Assembly: GCA_005217565.1 (NCBI GenBank)
Contig: SJCO01000021.1
Location: forward strand, 1 to 64,000
Length of the DNA stretch: 64,000 nt
Origin: Puteibacter caeruleilacunae
GTDB lineage: Bacteria > Bacteroidota > Bacteroidia > Bacteroidales > Prolixibacteraceae
Direction: 5' to 3'
A model generated the notes under the pieces. That model had not been told where the DNA came from, did not search any database, and was given only the letters and a program-made list of their open reading frames with translations. This document shows, one piece after another, positions 25,957 to 34,388 of this stretch. A program made the translations under genes and the position numbers. Position 1 is the stretch's first letter; each line of letters begins with the position of its first letter.

Positions 25957-27846
25957 ATGAAACTAGCTATAAGTATATTACTAACATTTTGTTTGATGGC
26001 ATCCTATGCACAGGATCGCTCGGAGGATGGTGTGAAGTCAACGAATTTTCCAAAGATGAGGAAATTGGTAAATGCTGATATACCAGGGGCTCCGGTACTA
26101 GGACAGCCTCAATATCTAGAGGGAACAAAAAATGAGATTCGTGTTGAAAAGCATGGCTTGATTTACCCTGCCTTTTTCGATTGGAATAAAGATGGTAAGA
26201 AGGATTTATTATTAGGCGAATTCGAGACTGGTGATACGGGATCTTTCATTAAGGTTTATTTAAATGAAGGATCAGATAAGAAACCTAAATATTCAGGTGA
26301 GTATTTCTACGCAAAAGATGTGAATGGTGATACCATCACAAATCATCAGTGGTGTTGTATTGGTATTCATCCGCGTATCAAAGATATGGATGGTGATGGC
26401 TATCTAGATATCTTATCGGGACAGTATAATCCTGGAAAAATATCATGGTGGAGAGGCTCAGAAAAAGGATTCCAGCCTCGTCAGTTTATTGATCAGGAAG
26501 GTTATGTTGATGGAAAACGCTATGCCCAGGATCGTGAGTCGTGGAGTCCTGAGGCTTGGGCTTACTGGAACTATACATCGGCTGACTTTGCTGATTTCAA
26601 TGGTGATGGTTTATTAGATCTATTCGTTGGAGGAACCGATGGTTTCAGGGTGGCATTGAATGTTGGAACGAAAGAGAAACCAAAGTTTGGTGTTAGAAAG
26701 TACCTGCACCATGTAAATGGTGATGTCCTTCATGTGGAGTTACCTGATAAAAAGCAGGTTGAAGAAGCTGCCAAGCAAGGTCGCTATACAAATCTGGCTG
26801 GTGTTGGTAAAGGCTATATGACACCAGTTGACTGGGATGGCGATGGTGTGCTTGATCTTTTGGTAACGCATGAGTATTATAAAAAAGGACACAATCCTAT
26901 TGAGTTTTATCGTGGTGTTGAAACCGATAAAGGATTACGCTTCGAACAGAAGAAGGCATTATTTACTGAGGTTAATGGTGAAAAAGCCATGCCTGGTTGT
27001 CAGCCTATGATTACTGTCGTTGATTACAACAATGATGGCGTGAATGATATCGTTATGGGAATTTCAATCCCTACAATTAATAGCTACGAGGTAGTGCCTG
27101 AGGTTGCCTGGGAGTGGGTGAAGAAGCTTAAGATTGAGATGCCAGGTAAAGATGCTGGTCGCACAATCAAATACAGTGGCGGTATTGAGGGGACAATTAA
27201 GCGAATTGAGTCTGATACTACAGGATTTTTCAAGCAATATGTTTTGGGTATTTTAGATGACTATAAGTACTTAACAATGCGCCACCGTGGCTATAGCTTT
27301 GTATTCTATGGAAAGAAGAATAAGAAGAAAGCTGTTGCGAAGAAAGAGGCTGCTGCTCCTGCTTTTCAGCGTAAGGTTATCGTGAATGAACAAGCAAAAG
27401 AAAGTAATACCAAAGGTCCTGTTAAATATACTGTAGTGGCTCCTCAGCGAATAAAGTCTGGCAAGGAAATGGACGTGGCAGTGCAGTTTAATCTACGAAA
27501 AGGATGGTACCTTTATGCTGACCATCCTGCCAATACTGCTGCAGGATTTATACCGACTGAAATATCTTTCGATTTTTCCTCAGAACTTGTTGAGAAGATA
27601 GGAACATTAACTTTACCTGTGGCTAAACCTAAAGGTGGTTTTCAGGTTTATAAAGATGCGGGTATAACTTTTGCTCAGAAATTTAAATTGAAAAGGTTGA
27701 CTCGTGAGGACTATCAGGCAGGGAAACGTTATCCTAATGCAGTTAAGGTAAAGGTTCGAATTTATTTCCAGACTTGTAACAATGATATGTGTTTACCGCC
27801 GGAAGAGCATGTTGAAGAACTTGACGCGGTAATATCGATGTTTTAA
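25957..27846 (+). CDS. FG-GAP/VCBS repeat protein with C-terminal DsbD-alpha-like domain
   Basis: 629 residues, signal peptide 1-18. The first three quarters hold five calcium-type FG-GAP/VCBS motifs of the D-x-D/N-x-D-G kind: DWNKDGKKDLLLG, DMDGDGYLDILSG, DFNGDGLLDLFVG, DWDGDGVLDLLV and DYNNDGVNDIVMG, a predicted beta-propeller. A basic A/K-rich linker (about 450-470) leads to a domain (about 480-629) resembling the N-terminal alpha domain of DsbD, with KGWYLYADHP early and the cysteine pair Cys607/Cys612 in FQTCNNDMCLPPEEH near the end. In DsbD this pair passes electrons to periplasmic partners. Here the transmembrane and thioredoxin parts are missing, so electrons must come from another protein, perhaps the thioredoxins encoded nearby. 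An unusual fusion; both assignments are by motif only. Confidence 0.75.
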   Translation: MKLAISILLTFCLMASYAQDRSEDGVKSTNFPKMRKLVNADIPGAPVLGQPQYLEGTKNEIRVEKHGLIYPAFFDWNKDGKKDLLLGEFETGDTGSFIKVYLNEGSDKKPKYSGEYFYAKDVNGDTITNHQWCCIGIHPRIKDMDGDGYLDILSGQYNPGKISWWRGSEKGFQPRQFIDQEGYVDGKRYAQDRESWSPEAWAYWNYTSADFADFNGDGLLDLFVGGTDGFRVALNVGTKEKPKFGVRKYLHHVNGDVLHVELPDKKQVEEAAKQGRYTNLAGVGKGYMTPVDWDGDGVLDLLVTHEYYKKGHNPIEFYRGVETDKGLRFEQKKALFTEVNGEKAMPGCQPMITVVDYNNDGVNDIVMGISIPTINSYEVVPEVAWEWVKKLKIEMPGKDAGRTIKYSGGIEGTIKRIESDTTGFFKQYVLGILDDYKYLTMRHRGYSFVFYGKKNKKKAVAKKEAAAPAFQRKVIVNEQAKESNTKGPVKYTVVAPQRIKSGKEMDVAVQFNLRKGWYLYADHPANTAAGFIPTEISFDFSSELVEKIGTLTLPVAKPKGGFQVYKDAGITFAQKFKLKRLTREDYQAGKRYPNAVKVKVRIYFQTCNNDMCLPPEEHVEELDAVISMF

Positions 27847-27958
27847 AATGAAGAACAAGGAAGTAATTATGAATTTTTATTATCCTAAAATACACTCAGA
27901 AGGATGATTAATATTTATTTGATTTTCTGAATTAATCGGAGAAAGGTATAGAGATTGA

Positions 27959-28010
27959 TCTCGTGTATACATGAGACCAAATCAGAAAATCTAATAATCT
28001 AAAAATCTTT
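27959..28010 (+). promoter_or_regulatory. Leader element copy 3, before a thioredoxin gene
   Basis: Palindromic stem TCTCGTG/CATGAGA, then CCAAATC and AATCTAATAATCTAAAAATC, ending just before the ATG at 28015. Same order of parts as the elements at 10911 and 12263. Confidence 0.4.
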
Positions 28011-28014
28011 TAAT

Positions 28015-28419
28015 ATGAAAAAACTAAAGATCGTTTATTTAATAGGAATTGTGATGTTTCTGGCAGTATCACAAGTTCAGGCTCAAGGAATTGAGTTCTT
28101 TCATGGTACTTTCAAAGAAGCTCAGGTAAAGGCCCAGAAAGAAGGTAAGCTTTTGTTTATGGATTTCTATACCTCGTGGTGTGGTCCTTGTAAAGTGATG
28201 GCTCGTAACTATTTTACTTTAGAGTCGGTTGGTAAGGTGTACAATGCAAAATATATCTGCCTAAAGGTTGATGCAGAGAAAGGTGAAGGACCAGCACTCG
28301 CTAAGAAATATGGTGTAAAAGTTTATCCGACATTGGTGTATGCTAAGCCTGATGGGACTGAGATAAAACAAGTAAAAGGCTTGAAGAAAGAACAACAACT
28401 GATAGAGTTGGCAAAATAA
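28015..28419 (+). CDS. Periplasmic thioredoxin-like protein
   Basis: 134 residues, signal peptide 1-24 (VQAQ). A single thioredoxin fold with WCGPC (Cys56/Cys59) and cis-proline in VYPTLVY (about 107). Closely related to the N-terminal half of the 21809 product (both begin EFFHGTF/NFFHGTY after the signal) but without the helical extension. It should act as a periplasmic disulfide reductase and may feed the DsbD-alpha-like domain encoded just upstream. A hairpin terminator follows, shared with the convergent response-regulator gene. Confidence 0.9.
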   Translation: MKKLKIVYLIGIVMFLAVSQVQAQGIEFFHGTFKEAQVKAQKEGKLLFMDFYTSWCGPCKVMARNYFTLESVGKVYNAKYICLKVDAEKGEGPALAKKYGVKVYPTLVYAKPDGTEIKQVKGLKKEQQLIELAK

Positions 28420-28432
28420 TAGAGATTAATAA

Positions 28433-28456
28433 AGGTCGGGACTTAATCCCGGCCTG
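28433..28456. terminator. Bidirectional hairpin between convergent genes
   Basis: Inverted repeat AGGTCGGGA / TCCCGGCCT (one G-T type mismatch) between the thioredoxin stop and the stop of the minus-strand response regulator. T-tracts are weak on both sides. Confidence 0.55.
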
Positions 28457-28502
28457 TTTATATTGATAATGTTTGTGTTATCTCTGAATCGAAGCATTCT
28501 CT

Positions 28503-29201
28503 CTATTCCTTGATTAAAAATAGATATCCTTTTCCGCGCAATGTCTGAATCTCAATATTCGGATTTTCGCTAAAATAATTTCGTAGCTTCTTGATGTAAA
28601 CATCCAGTGTTCTGGAGTTGAAAAATGAATCATCACCCCATATTGTGAGCAGTAACTTTTTACGCTCAATAATCTGTTTATTGGAATAAGCTAACATTTG
28701 TAATAATTGTCCTTCGCGATGAGAGAGTTTGATTAACTGCGTTGGTGTCTGTAGTTCATAGCGTGAAGGAAAATACATATAATTGGCAATGGCTATTTCT
28801 TCATTATTGGTTTGCTCTGGTTCTTTGCCTACCTGCAATTGTAATTGATTTTTAATGCGCACAATAAGCTCTTCAATACTGAATGGTTTACGCATATAGT
28901 CAGTACCACCAGCCTCAAATCCTTTCACCAGATCGGCAGTCTCAACTTTTGCTGTGAGAAAGATGATTGGTAAACTGGTATATCGTGATCGGATCTGTTC
29001 ACATAGGGTATATCCATCGATATTTGGAAGCATAATGTCGAGTACACAAACATCCGGGGTAAAGGATTCAAAATGTCCCATAACCTTAGCCCCATCTGTC
29101 TCCCATACTACTTCATAGCCTTGTGCAATAAGTGTATCTCTAACTATTCTTCCCAGGTTAGGTTCATCTTCGATGTACAATATTTTGGTTGTTGTTTCCA
29201 T
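28503..29201 (-). CDS. OmpR-family response regulator
   Basis: 232 residues. Receiver domain 1-120 with acidic pair Glu11/Asp12, phospho-acceptor Asp55 in CVLDIMLPNIDG, and the conserved KPFS loop. Winged-helix DNA-binding domain about 130-232 (SHREGQLLQML, SFFNSRTLDVYIKKLR, LRGKGYLFLI). Regulators of this class bind tandem direct repeats one helical turn apart, which fits the 10-bp spaced TTAACC boxes at 21651, 30733 and 36935. It starts 10 bp after the end of the kinase gene, in the same transcript. Confidence 0.93.
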   Translation of the reverse strand: METTTKILYIEDEPNLGRIVRDTLIAQGYEVVWETDGAKVMGHFESFTPDVCVLDIMLPNIDGYTLCEQIRSRYTSLPIIFLTAKVETADLVKGFEAGGTDYMRKPFSIEELIVRIKNQLQLQVGKEPEQTNNEEIAIANYMYFPSRYELQTPTQLIKLSHREGQLLQMLAYSNKQIIERKKLLLTIWGDDSFFNSRTLDVYIKKLRNYFSENPNIEIQTLRGKGYLFLIKE

Positions 29202-29211
29202 GTGTTGAGGT

Positions 29212-30693
29212 TTACTCTTTAGTTGTTATTGATGTAACGGGTAATTTAAGTGTAAATTTACAACCTTTTTCAGGTAGATTCTTAGCCATAATTTCTCCTC
29301 CATGTTCACGCATAACCAATGCGGCAAAACTTAACCCAAGTCCGAAGCCTTTCACATTGTGTCTGTCGTGCGTGGGAACACGGAAAAACTTGTCAAATAC
29401 CTTTGATAGATATTCTTTGGGTATTCCAGGTCCATCATCCTGTAAGGTGATATATGCGAACTCCTTTTCATGCTTAATTGCTATATCGATGGTTGTTCCT
29501 GAACCTCCATATTTTATACTGTTATCAAGAAGGTTTTTGATTACTCCTTCCAAATAAAGCTGATCAAATTCGATATTAATGGCGTGGGCACAATCAGAAA
29601 AGTTGATGGTGATATTTTGTACGTCGCATTGTACTTTCATCTTATCAACGATATTTCTTACAAATACACAAAGCTCAGAAGTTGTCTTCTTTAGCATCTT
29701 TTCATGCTTCTCTAACTTTGAATGTTCTAATACCCTGGCTGTAAGATTATCTAATCGATTCATCTCCTGCGATACCATTTCAAGATACTCTTCCCGAACC
29801 TTCGGATCAGCCTTCAGTCCGAAATTCCTCAATGCCTCAAGAGCTACCTTGGCTGTTGCTACCGGAATTTTTAGCTCGTGTGTGATGTTATTGATGAATT
29901 CATTTCTGAGGGTATTTAATTTCATCTGCTTAACCAGACTACGGTATGATATGGTTAGTGCCGAAGCGGTAAGACTTAGCATGATTAGTACAAAAATAAT
30001 TTGCGGAGTTATAACCTTCAAAAGGTAGAAGTTGTATCCGGTAATGATGATGTATTTTCTGCTATTGTTATGAAAAACATCAAGATTGATTGCACACTTT
30101 TCTTCCTCTGGTTTCTGAGAAATTAACCATTGGAAGTCGAAACTAAATCCTTGACTTTTTAGCTGTTGATTAAATAGGTTGAATACCCTGTTGTAGGCAA
30201 ATGGAATATAAAGGTATTTTTCTTTTGTTTGGTATTTATGAAATCTAATTCCAGCCTGATAGATAAAAGAACTCAGGTTGCGAACCACAATCTGAATTGA
30301 TTCCTCGTACTCTCTTAAGGGATTATTACTTTTATAATAGCCGAGAATTTCATCAAGGCTCTCTTCATTGTCGTTTAATAAATTGATGATTGATTGCACC
30401 ATGACTGTTTTCTCTTTCTCAGGTAAAGAGAAATCATCAAATTCAATGGGTAAAATACCGATGTTTTCTGATTGATCAAGAATTGGTTTGATTACCGATT
30501 CATACATCAGCATGTTGGTAACCTGGTGATGTGCATCGTAGTAGGTATCGTATAGTTTATGAGTAAGTTCTTCCTTCTCTTTTTCATACTGGGTAACCAA
30601 CCAATATCCTACGAATATTGATAGTACCAACTGACTTAAAATCATCAGTGAAACAATGCGTATTTTTTTCTTCTTATCTGATGTTCTTGCCAT
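29212..30693 (-). CDS. Sensor histidine kinase
   Basis: 493 residues. Membrane spans about 13-33 and 228-250 enclose a periplasmic sensor domain of about 190 residues without a recognised family. His272 in NITHELKIPVA is the phospho-acceptor; ATP-binding blocks are NLLDNSIKYG, DDGPGIP and GFGLGLSF. First gene of a two-gene minus-strand operon with the response regulator. Its upstream region is shared with the divergent gene at 30829 and holds TTAACC site B. A candidate -7 box on the minus strand (TATATTTA, about 30699-30706) lies just upstream of its start. The thiol-related genes around it suggest sensing of periplasmic protein or redox stress, an inference from context. Confidence 0.92.
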   Translation of the reverse strand: MARTSDKKKKIRIVSLMILSQLVLSIFVGYWLVTQYEKEKEELTHKLYDTYYDAHHQVTNMLMYESVIKPILDQSENIGILPIEFDDFSLPEKEKTVMVQSIINLLNDNEESLDEILGYYKSNNPLREYEESIQIVVRNLSSFIYQAGIRFHKYQTKEKYLYIPFAYNRVFNLFNQQLKSQGFSFDFQWLISQKPEEEKCAINLDVFHNNSRKYIIITGYNFYLLKVITPQIIFVLIMLSLTASALTISYRSLVKQMKLNTLRNEFINNITHELKIPVATAKVALEALRNFGLKADPKVREEYLEMVSQEMNRLDNLTARVLEHSKLEKHEKMLKKTTSELCVFVRNIVDKMKVQCDVQNITINFSDCAHAINIEFDQLYLEGVIKNLLDNSIKYGGSGTTIDIAIKHEKEFAYITLQDDGPGIPKEYLSKVFDKFFRVPTHDRHNVKGFGLGLSFAALVMREHGGEIMAKNLPEKGCKFTLKLPVTSITTKE

Positions 30694-30732
30694 ACCGTAA
30701 ATATACGCTGTTTTTGCGGGTTCTAAAGGGGA

Positions 30733-30798
30733 TTAACCTTAATTAACCTTGATTGGCACTTCTTTAACCCGCTTTTTGTCGATGAGTTTGTTATTTCG
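30733..30798 (+). promoter_or_regulatory. TTAACC three-box promoter, site B
   Basis: Boxes TTAACC at 30733, 30743 and 30764, then TTATTTCG at 30791-30798, 31 bp before the ATG at 30829. It lies between the divergent kinase operon and the thioredoxin-like gene, so the regulator could control both sides. Spacing is identical to sites A and C. Confidence 0.65.
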
Positions 30799-30828
30799 TA
30801 GTGTGAAAATACTAAAGCGTTGACCAAT

Positions 30829-32040
30829 ATGAGAAATTTAATCATCATCTTAATACTTGTTCTGGGGCAGTTTGCCAATGCCGAGGCTCAGCATATGAAC
30901 TGGTATTATGGAGGTACATACGATGCCTGGAATAGTTTAAATGGACGGGCAAAAGCTCTGAAAAGAAATGTATTTATTTATTTGAGAAGTCATGGCGATT
31001 ATCAGCAAGATGCAAAGCATGATATCATATTGAACGATCCTCAGGTAAGTAGTTTTTTTAATGCGAGTTTCATTAGTACGGTGATTGAGCTTAATGACGA
31101 GACTGCTCCATTTGTTATTAATAACTACCAGGTAAAAAATTATCCTGCTTTTCTGTTCATCGATAATCAGGGAAATCTATTAAAGAGGATCCCAATAACT
31201 GGGATTCTTAGTAAAGAGTGGTTGATTCAACAAGCGGTGTGTGTGATGAGTAATAATCCATGTGATAATTGGGATTATTATAAAAAAGCATACAAGAATG
31301 GAAATCGCTCGCCTGATTTTTTAGCTGCCTATATTCAGCAGCGAAGAGCAGAGACTGGGTTGCCAACTCCATATCCTTTAATGTTGGAATATGTGAATGC
31401 TATTCCTGTACAGGAGCGCTTTAGAGATCATGAAGTGCGTGCGTTGATTTTAAAACATGCAGCTGTAGGGAATGAATTTTACGAATTGCTAAAAAAGAAT
31501 TATTCGAGTTTCCCTGAGTTGGAGCACCAAATGATGCAAATCAATGTATTCAGTCAGATGTTATTAAAGGTGAGATATGAATCAGAAGAATTGGGCGGAC
31601 TGGCAGAGGAGATGTTGATGAAGGATTTTCAGTATCATGCTGTTGGAGGAATCGAGTTTTATCGCATTATGAAGTTGCAGCGATCTGAGAACTTTATAAA
31701 GGCATACTTCGATTTTGTAGATAAACATCATTTACCTGCCGATTTTTATCCGATGATTTTATATCATCTCATTCAACAGAAAGATCTCTGTCGCTCATAT
31801 GCAAAGCGTGGCTTAGAGTTTCTTGCTGAGCATCATGATCTGAGTACTCCTGGTTATTTTAACTATGGATCGTATGCCTATTTTATGATTCGCACAGGAC
31901 GCAAATCAGAGGCAAAAGAGTTTGCGCGTCAGTTTATTGCAATGCCTTGGAATGAGGTGCAATCAAAACGTTCAACATGGGGATTCAAAACACTTCAGGC
32001 AATAGCAGAAGGAAAAGAGCCCGAACCTTTTCGGTTTTAA
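30829..32040 (+). CDS. Thioredoxin-fold protein lacking the CxxC active site
   Basis: 403 residues from the ATG at 30829; an in-frame TTG nine bases earlier is a less likely start. Signal peptide to about residue 21 (AEAQ). N-terminal thioredoxin-like fold (about 25-140) with the cis-proline segment NYPAFLFIDNQGN, but the CxxC position is taken by YLRSHGDYQQ, so it cannot do dithiol exchange. The remaining 260 residues are helical, as in the 21809 product, which has the same overall layout. It is best seen as a non-catalytic paralogue, perhaps a chaperone or adaptor. Directly controlled from site B. Confidence 0.75.
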   Translation: MRNLIIILILVLGQFANAEAQHMNWYYGGTYDAWNSLNGRAKALKRNVFIYLRSHGDYQQDAKHDIILNDPQVSSFFNASFISTVIELNDETAPFVINNYQVKNYPAFLFIDNQGNLLKRIPITGILSKEWLIQQAVCVMSNNPCDNWDYYKKAYKNGNRSPDFLAAYIQQRRAETGLPTPYPLMLEYVNAIPVQERFRDHEVRALILKHAAVGNEFYELLKKNYSSFPELEHQMMQINVFSQMLLKVRYESEELGGLAEEMLMKDFQYHAVGGIEFYRIMKLQRSENFIKAYFDFVDKHHLPADFYPMILYHLIQQKDLCRSYAKRGLEFLAEHHDLSTPGYFNYGSYAYFMIRTGRKSEAKEFARQFIAMPWNEVQSKRSTWGFKTLQAIAEGKEPEPFRF

Positions 32041-32159
32041 GTACATAAAATTTCGGAAAAAATAGATCCTCGACAAACGAAAATACAGGTCATAATAGTG
32101 GCCGACTTTTTAACGCAAGTTGTAGTTAATTTCATAGAGCAGCGTTTATAATTTGGGAC

Positions 32160-32195
32160 AGGGATAGCTTTGGCGGGCTATCCCTTTATTTTTAT
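32160..32195 (+). terminator. Intrinsic terminator after the thioredoxin-like gene
   Basis: Nine-bp stem AGGGATAGC / GCTATCCCT with an 8-nt loop, then a T-rich tract. It is 120 bp after the stop codon. Confidence 0.85.
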
Positions 32196-32472
32196 TTTAA
32201 AAAAGTTTTGTTGTGGTAACTGGCAGTTAATCATGTGATTGTGGTTTTCTTGTGTGTGCGGAGTAATAAAAAAAACATTTTTAGCGTAGGGTGCATTCCA
32301 GTGTGTGCGTATTAAGCATGTAAAAACGATAACAAGTTTAAAATTAATCACGAAACAAGCTTAGTTATTTGCATACTGAAATTTTAAATCCGGATAAGGA
32401 TGCAGGTGTAGGCTAGTGTTTCAAATAGTATTTAGAACATATCTGAGTATTCAGAATAAAAATAACAAAGAC
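32196..32472 (+). promoter_or_regulatory. Intergenic region with candidate ECF promoter element (copy 1)
   Basis: At about 32268-32301 an A-run, CATTTTT, four bases and TAGGGTGCATTCCAG occur. The same order with the same 4-bp gap is found at 38552-38585 before another FecR gene. It is about 170 bp before the small lipoprotein gene at 32473, which starts the ECF/FecR/TonB group. No gene seen in the rest of the stretch. Confidence 0.45.
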
Positions 32473-32868
32473 ATGAAAAATATAATTAAAGCTTTCGCAT
32501 TCTTATTTGTATGTACGTTAATGACAGTTGCTTGTGATAAAGATGATGATGTTGCAGTGAAGAAATTGAGTACTGTTACTTATAGCCCAAATAAAGTGGA
32601 AGTTCTTAAAGATAAGGCAGTGTCATCAGCAACACCTAAAATTGATCCAAAAGAAGCAAAGGTTACATTCGCTATTAAAAGCGTAACTAAAGATGCTAAA
32701 AAGTTTACTAATCCTTCTACAGGTTTTAAGGTTAGTGAAACTGGTGTTATCTCTTTAGCAAAAGATAACAAATTGGATAAAGCAACTTATGTGTTGACAA
32801 TTGAAGCAACTGATAAGGCTGACAAGAAAGTGAAGAAAACAGCAAACTATACCGTAAAGGTTAAATAA
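32473..32868 (+). CDS. Small lipoprotein with a single Ig/cadherin-like domain
   Basis: 131 residues from the ATG at 32473. An upstream in-frame ATG at 32416 would put 19 polar residues before the signal peptide, so the later start is chosen. Lipobox MTVAC, then a lysine-rich acidic linker (DKDDDVAV) and a beta-rich domain of about 100 residues ending TIEATDKADKKVKKTANYTVKV, like cadherin or putative-Ig modules. No enzyme motif. It precedes the ECF sigma operon and may be a surface adhesin or the target of that system. Confidence 0.75.
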   Translation: MKNIIKAFAFLFVCTLMTVACDKDDDVAVKKLSTVTYSPNKVEVLKDKAVSSATPKIDPKEAKVTFAIKSVTKDAKKFTNPSTGFKVSETGVISLAKDNKLDKATYVLTIEATDKADKKVKKTANYTVKVK

Positions 32869-32969
32869 TACTCTATCGTTACTTTCACTACAGTTATATG
32901 TTTGATTAACTAATAACTAGTAGTAGCGCTCTGAACCTGATTAGTGTCTTGATCACCACTTTTCAGGTT

Positions 32970-32999
32970 TTTGGAGATTGTAACGAATAACTAAATTTG
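32970..32999 (+). promoter_or_regulatory. Promoter of ECF sigma gene (TTTG-18-TAAATTTG)
   Basis: TTTG at 32970-32973 and TAAATTTG at 32992-32999, 18 bp apart, a full match to the housekeeping promoter of Bacteroidota. The box at 50554-50583 has the same spacing. Since the in-frame TTG at 32997 lies inside this -7 box, translation must start further downstream. Confidence 0.65.
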
Positions 33000-33026
33000 C
33001 ATCAAAATTCTGAAGAAAGAACGATA

Positions 33027-33545
33027 GTGAGGAAATTTCTAAGAATAGAAGGAATTACAAAAAAGGAGTATAAGAAGTTGTTTGATACCTATTTCGAAGC
33101 AGTGAAGATGTTCATCTATTATAAGAGTGGAGATGAGATGATCGCTTCCGATATTACTCAGGAAGTTTTCCTGAAAGTGTGGGAGAAACGAAAGGATATC
33201 AAGATGGAGACAGCTTCGGCATTGCTCTATTCCATGGCCAATAACCTTTTTGTTAGCCATTGCAGGCATCAAAAAGTGGCACTGGAATTTGAGAAAAGAG
33301 ATAACGATAGTTGCCAGGATAATACACCGGAAGATGAATATGCTTATAAAGAGATGAAGCAGAAGTATGAAAGTGCATTATCATTAATGGCTGAAGAATA
33401 CCGTGAGGTTTTTCTGATGAGTAGAATGGAGGAGCTTAAATATAGAGAAATTGCAGAACGGTTAGATGTCAGCATTAAAACGGTAGAGAAGCGAATGAGT
33501 AGAGCGTTAGCCTATTTAAAAAAAGAACTTAATCCAGTAATGTAA
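33027..33545 (+). CDS. ECF-type RNA polymerase sigma factor
   Basis: 172 residues if the GTG at 33027 is used. The frame is open upstream to a TTG at 32997, but that overlaps the -7 box; later starts are also possible. Region 2 includes IASDITQEVFLKVWEKR; region 4 is LKYREIAERLDVSIKTVEKRMSRAL, a standard helix-turn-helix. It belongs to the Bacteroidota group of ECF sigmas paired with FecR-type anti-sigmas. The anti-sigma gene begins 7 bp after its stop and a TonB receptor follows, the classic surface-signalling trio. Confidence 0.9.
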   Translation: MRKFLRIEGITKKEYKKLFDTYFEAVKMFIYYKSGDEMIASDITQEVFLKVWEKRKDIKMETASALLYSMANNLFVSHCRHQKVALEFEKRDNDSCQDNTPEDEYAYKEMKQKYESALSLMAEEYREVFLMSRMEELKYREIAERLDVSIKTVEKRMSRALAYLKKELNPVM

Positions 33546-33552
33546 GTTGACT

Positions 33553-34380
33553 ATGAAATCAACAAATGAAAATACAAATTTCGATCGCGACATTTCTGAA
33601 TTCTTAAATACTCATGAAGTTAAGTTTAAAGCGAGTAAAGAAGATGAATGGAAGCGATTGCAGGGTTCTATCGAATCTCGTAACTATCGTATTACAGGTA
33701 TCATAAAATATGCAGCGGCAATCCTGGTGGTTGCCTTGATTGGAGGGGCGATGTTCTATACTCGCGATGTTGAATGTCGAAGAGGAGAACATCTGATGGT
33801 TGAATTACCTGATGGTTCAACAGTGAAAATGAACGCCGAGAGTAAGCTTTCCTATCGCCCGGTTTGGTGGTATGTGGCTCGTGCAGTAAAGCTTGAGGGG
33901 GAGGCGTTCTTTCAAGTACAAAAGGGGAGTAAGTTTAATGTTAATTCCCCACAGGGAACAGTCCAGGTTCTTGGGACAAGTTTTAATGTATTTGCCCGAG
34001 ATGCTCAGTTTGAGGTTGCCTGTGTTACAGGACGTGTGATGGTGTATACCTTGAATGAGAAGGTGGAGTTAACACCAGGAGAAAATGTAATAGCTGATAT
34101 ATACACAGGAAAAGTTAAAGAGTCAGCAGATGGTAATAAAAAGTTACTTGCGTGGACGAATAATAAACTGCACTTTCATCGGAAATATATTATCGATGTG
34201 TTGAAAGAGATCGAACGTCAGTATGATGTGCAAATTCAATCAACAGTGAATAAGGCTACTGTCTATTCAGGAAATGTATCACTTAAGGATGATGTGTTCA
34301 GTAACCTGAAAGCCATTTGTGAGCCTTTTAATTTTCAGGTGAGTAAGACAGGTGAAGGAAGTTTTAGAATAACTAAATAA
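33553..34380 (+). CDS. FecR-type anti-sigma factor
   Basis: 275 residues from the ATG at 33553. Cytoplasmic sigma-binding part about 1-42, one membrane span about 45-65 (KYAAAILVVALIGGAMFY), then the periplasmic FecR domain (VELPDGSTVKMNAESKLSY, about 88-106; LEGEAFFQVQKG; VLGTSFNVFA) and a C-terminal DUF4974-like part (FHRKYIIDVLKEIERQYDV). It holds the sigma factor until the TonB receptor signals. The receptor gene starts 8 bp later. Confidence 0.93.
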   Translation: MKSTNENTNFDRDISEFLNTHEVKFKASKEDEWKRLQGSIESRNYRITGIIKYAAAILVVALIGGAMFYTRDVECRRGEHLMVELPDGSTVKMNAESKLSYRPVWWYVARAVKLEGEAFFQVQKGSKFNVNSPQGTVQVLGTSFNVFARDAQFEVACVTGRVMVYTLNEKVELTPGENVIADIYTGKVKESADGNKKLLAWTNNKLHFHRKYIIDVLKEIERQYDVQIQSTVNKATVYSGNVSLKDDVFSNLKAICEPFNFQVSKTGEGSFRITK

Positions 34381-34388
34381 GGGTAGGT

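Noticed and set aside
29189-30028. Plus-strand ORFs opposite the histidine kinase
   Set aside because: Antisense shadows; the minus strand has an unmistakable kinase with all motifs.
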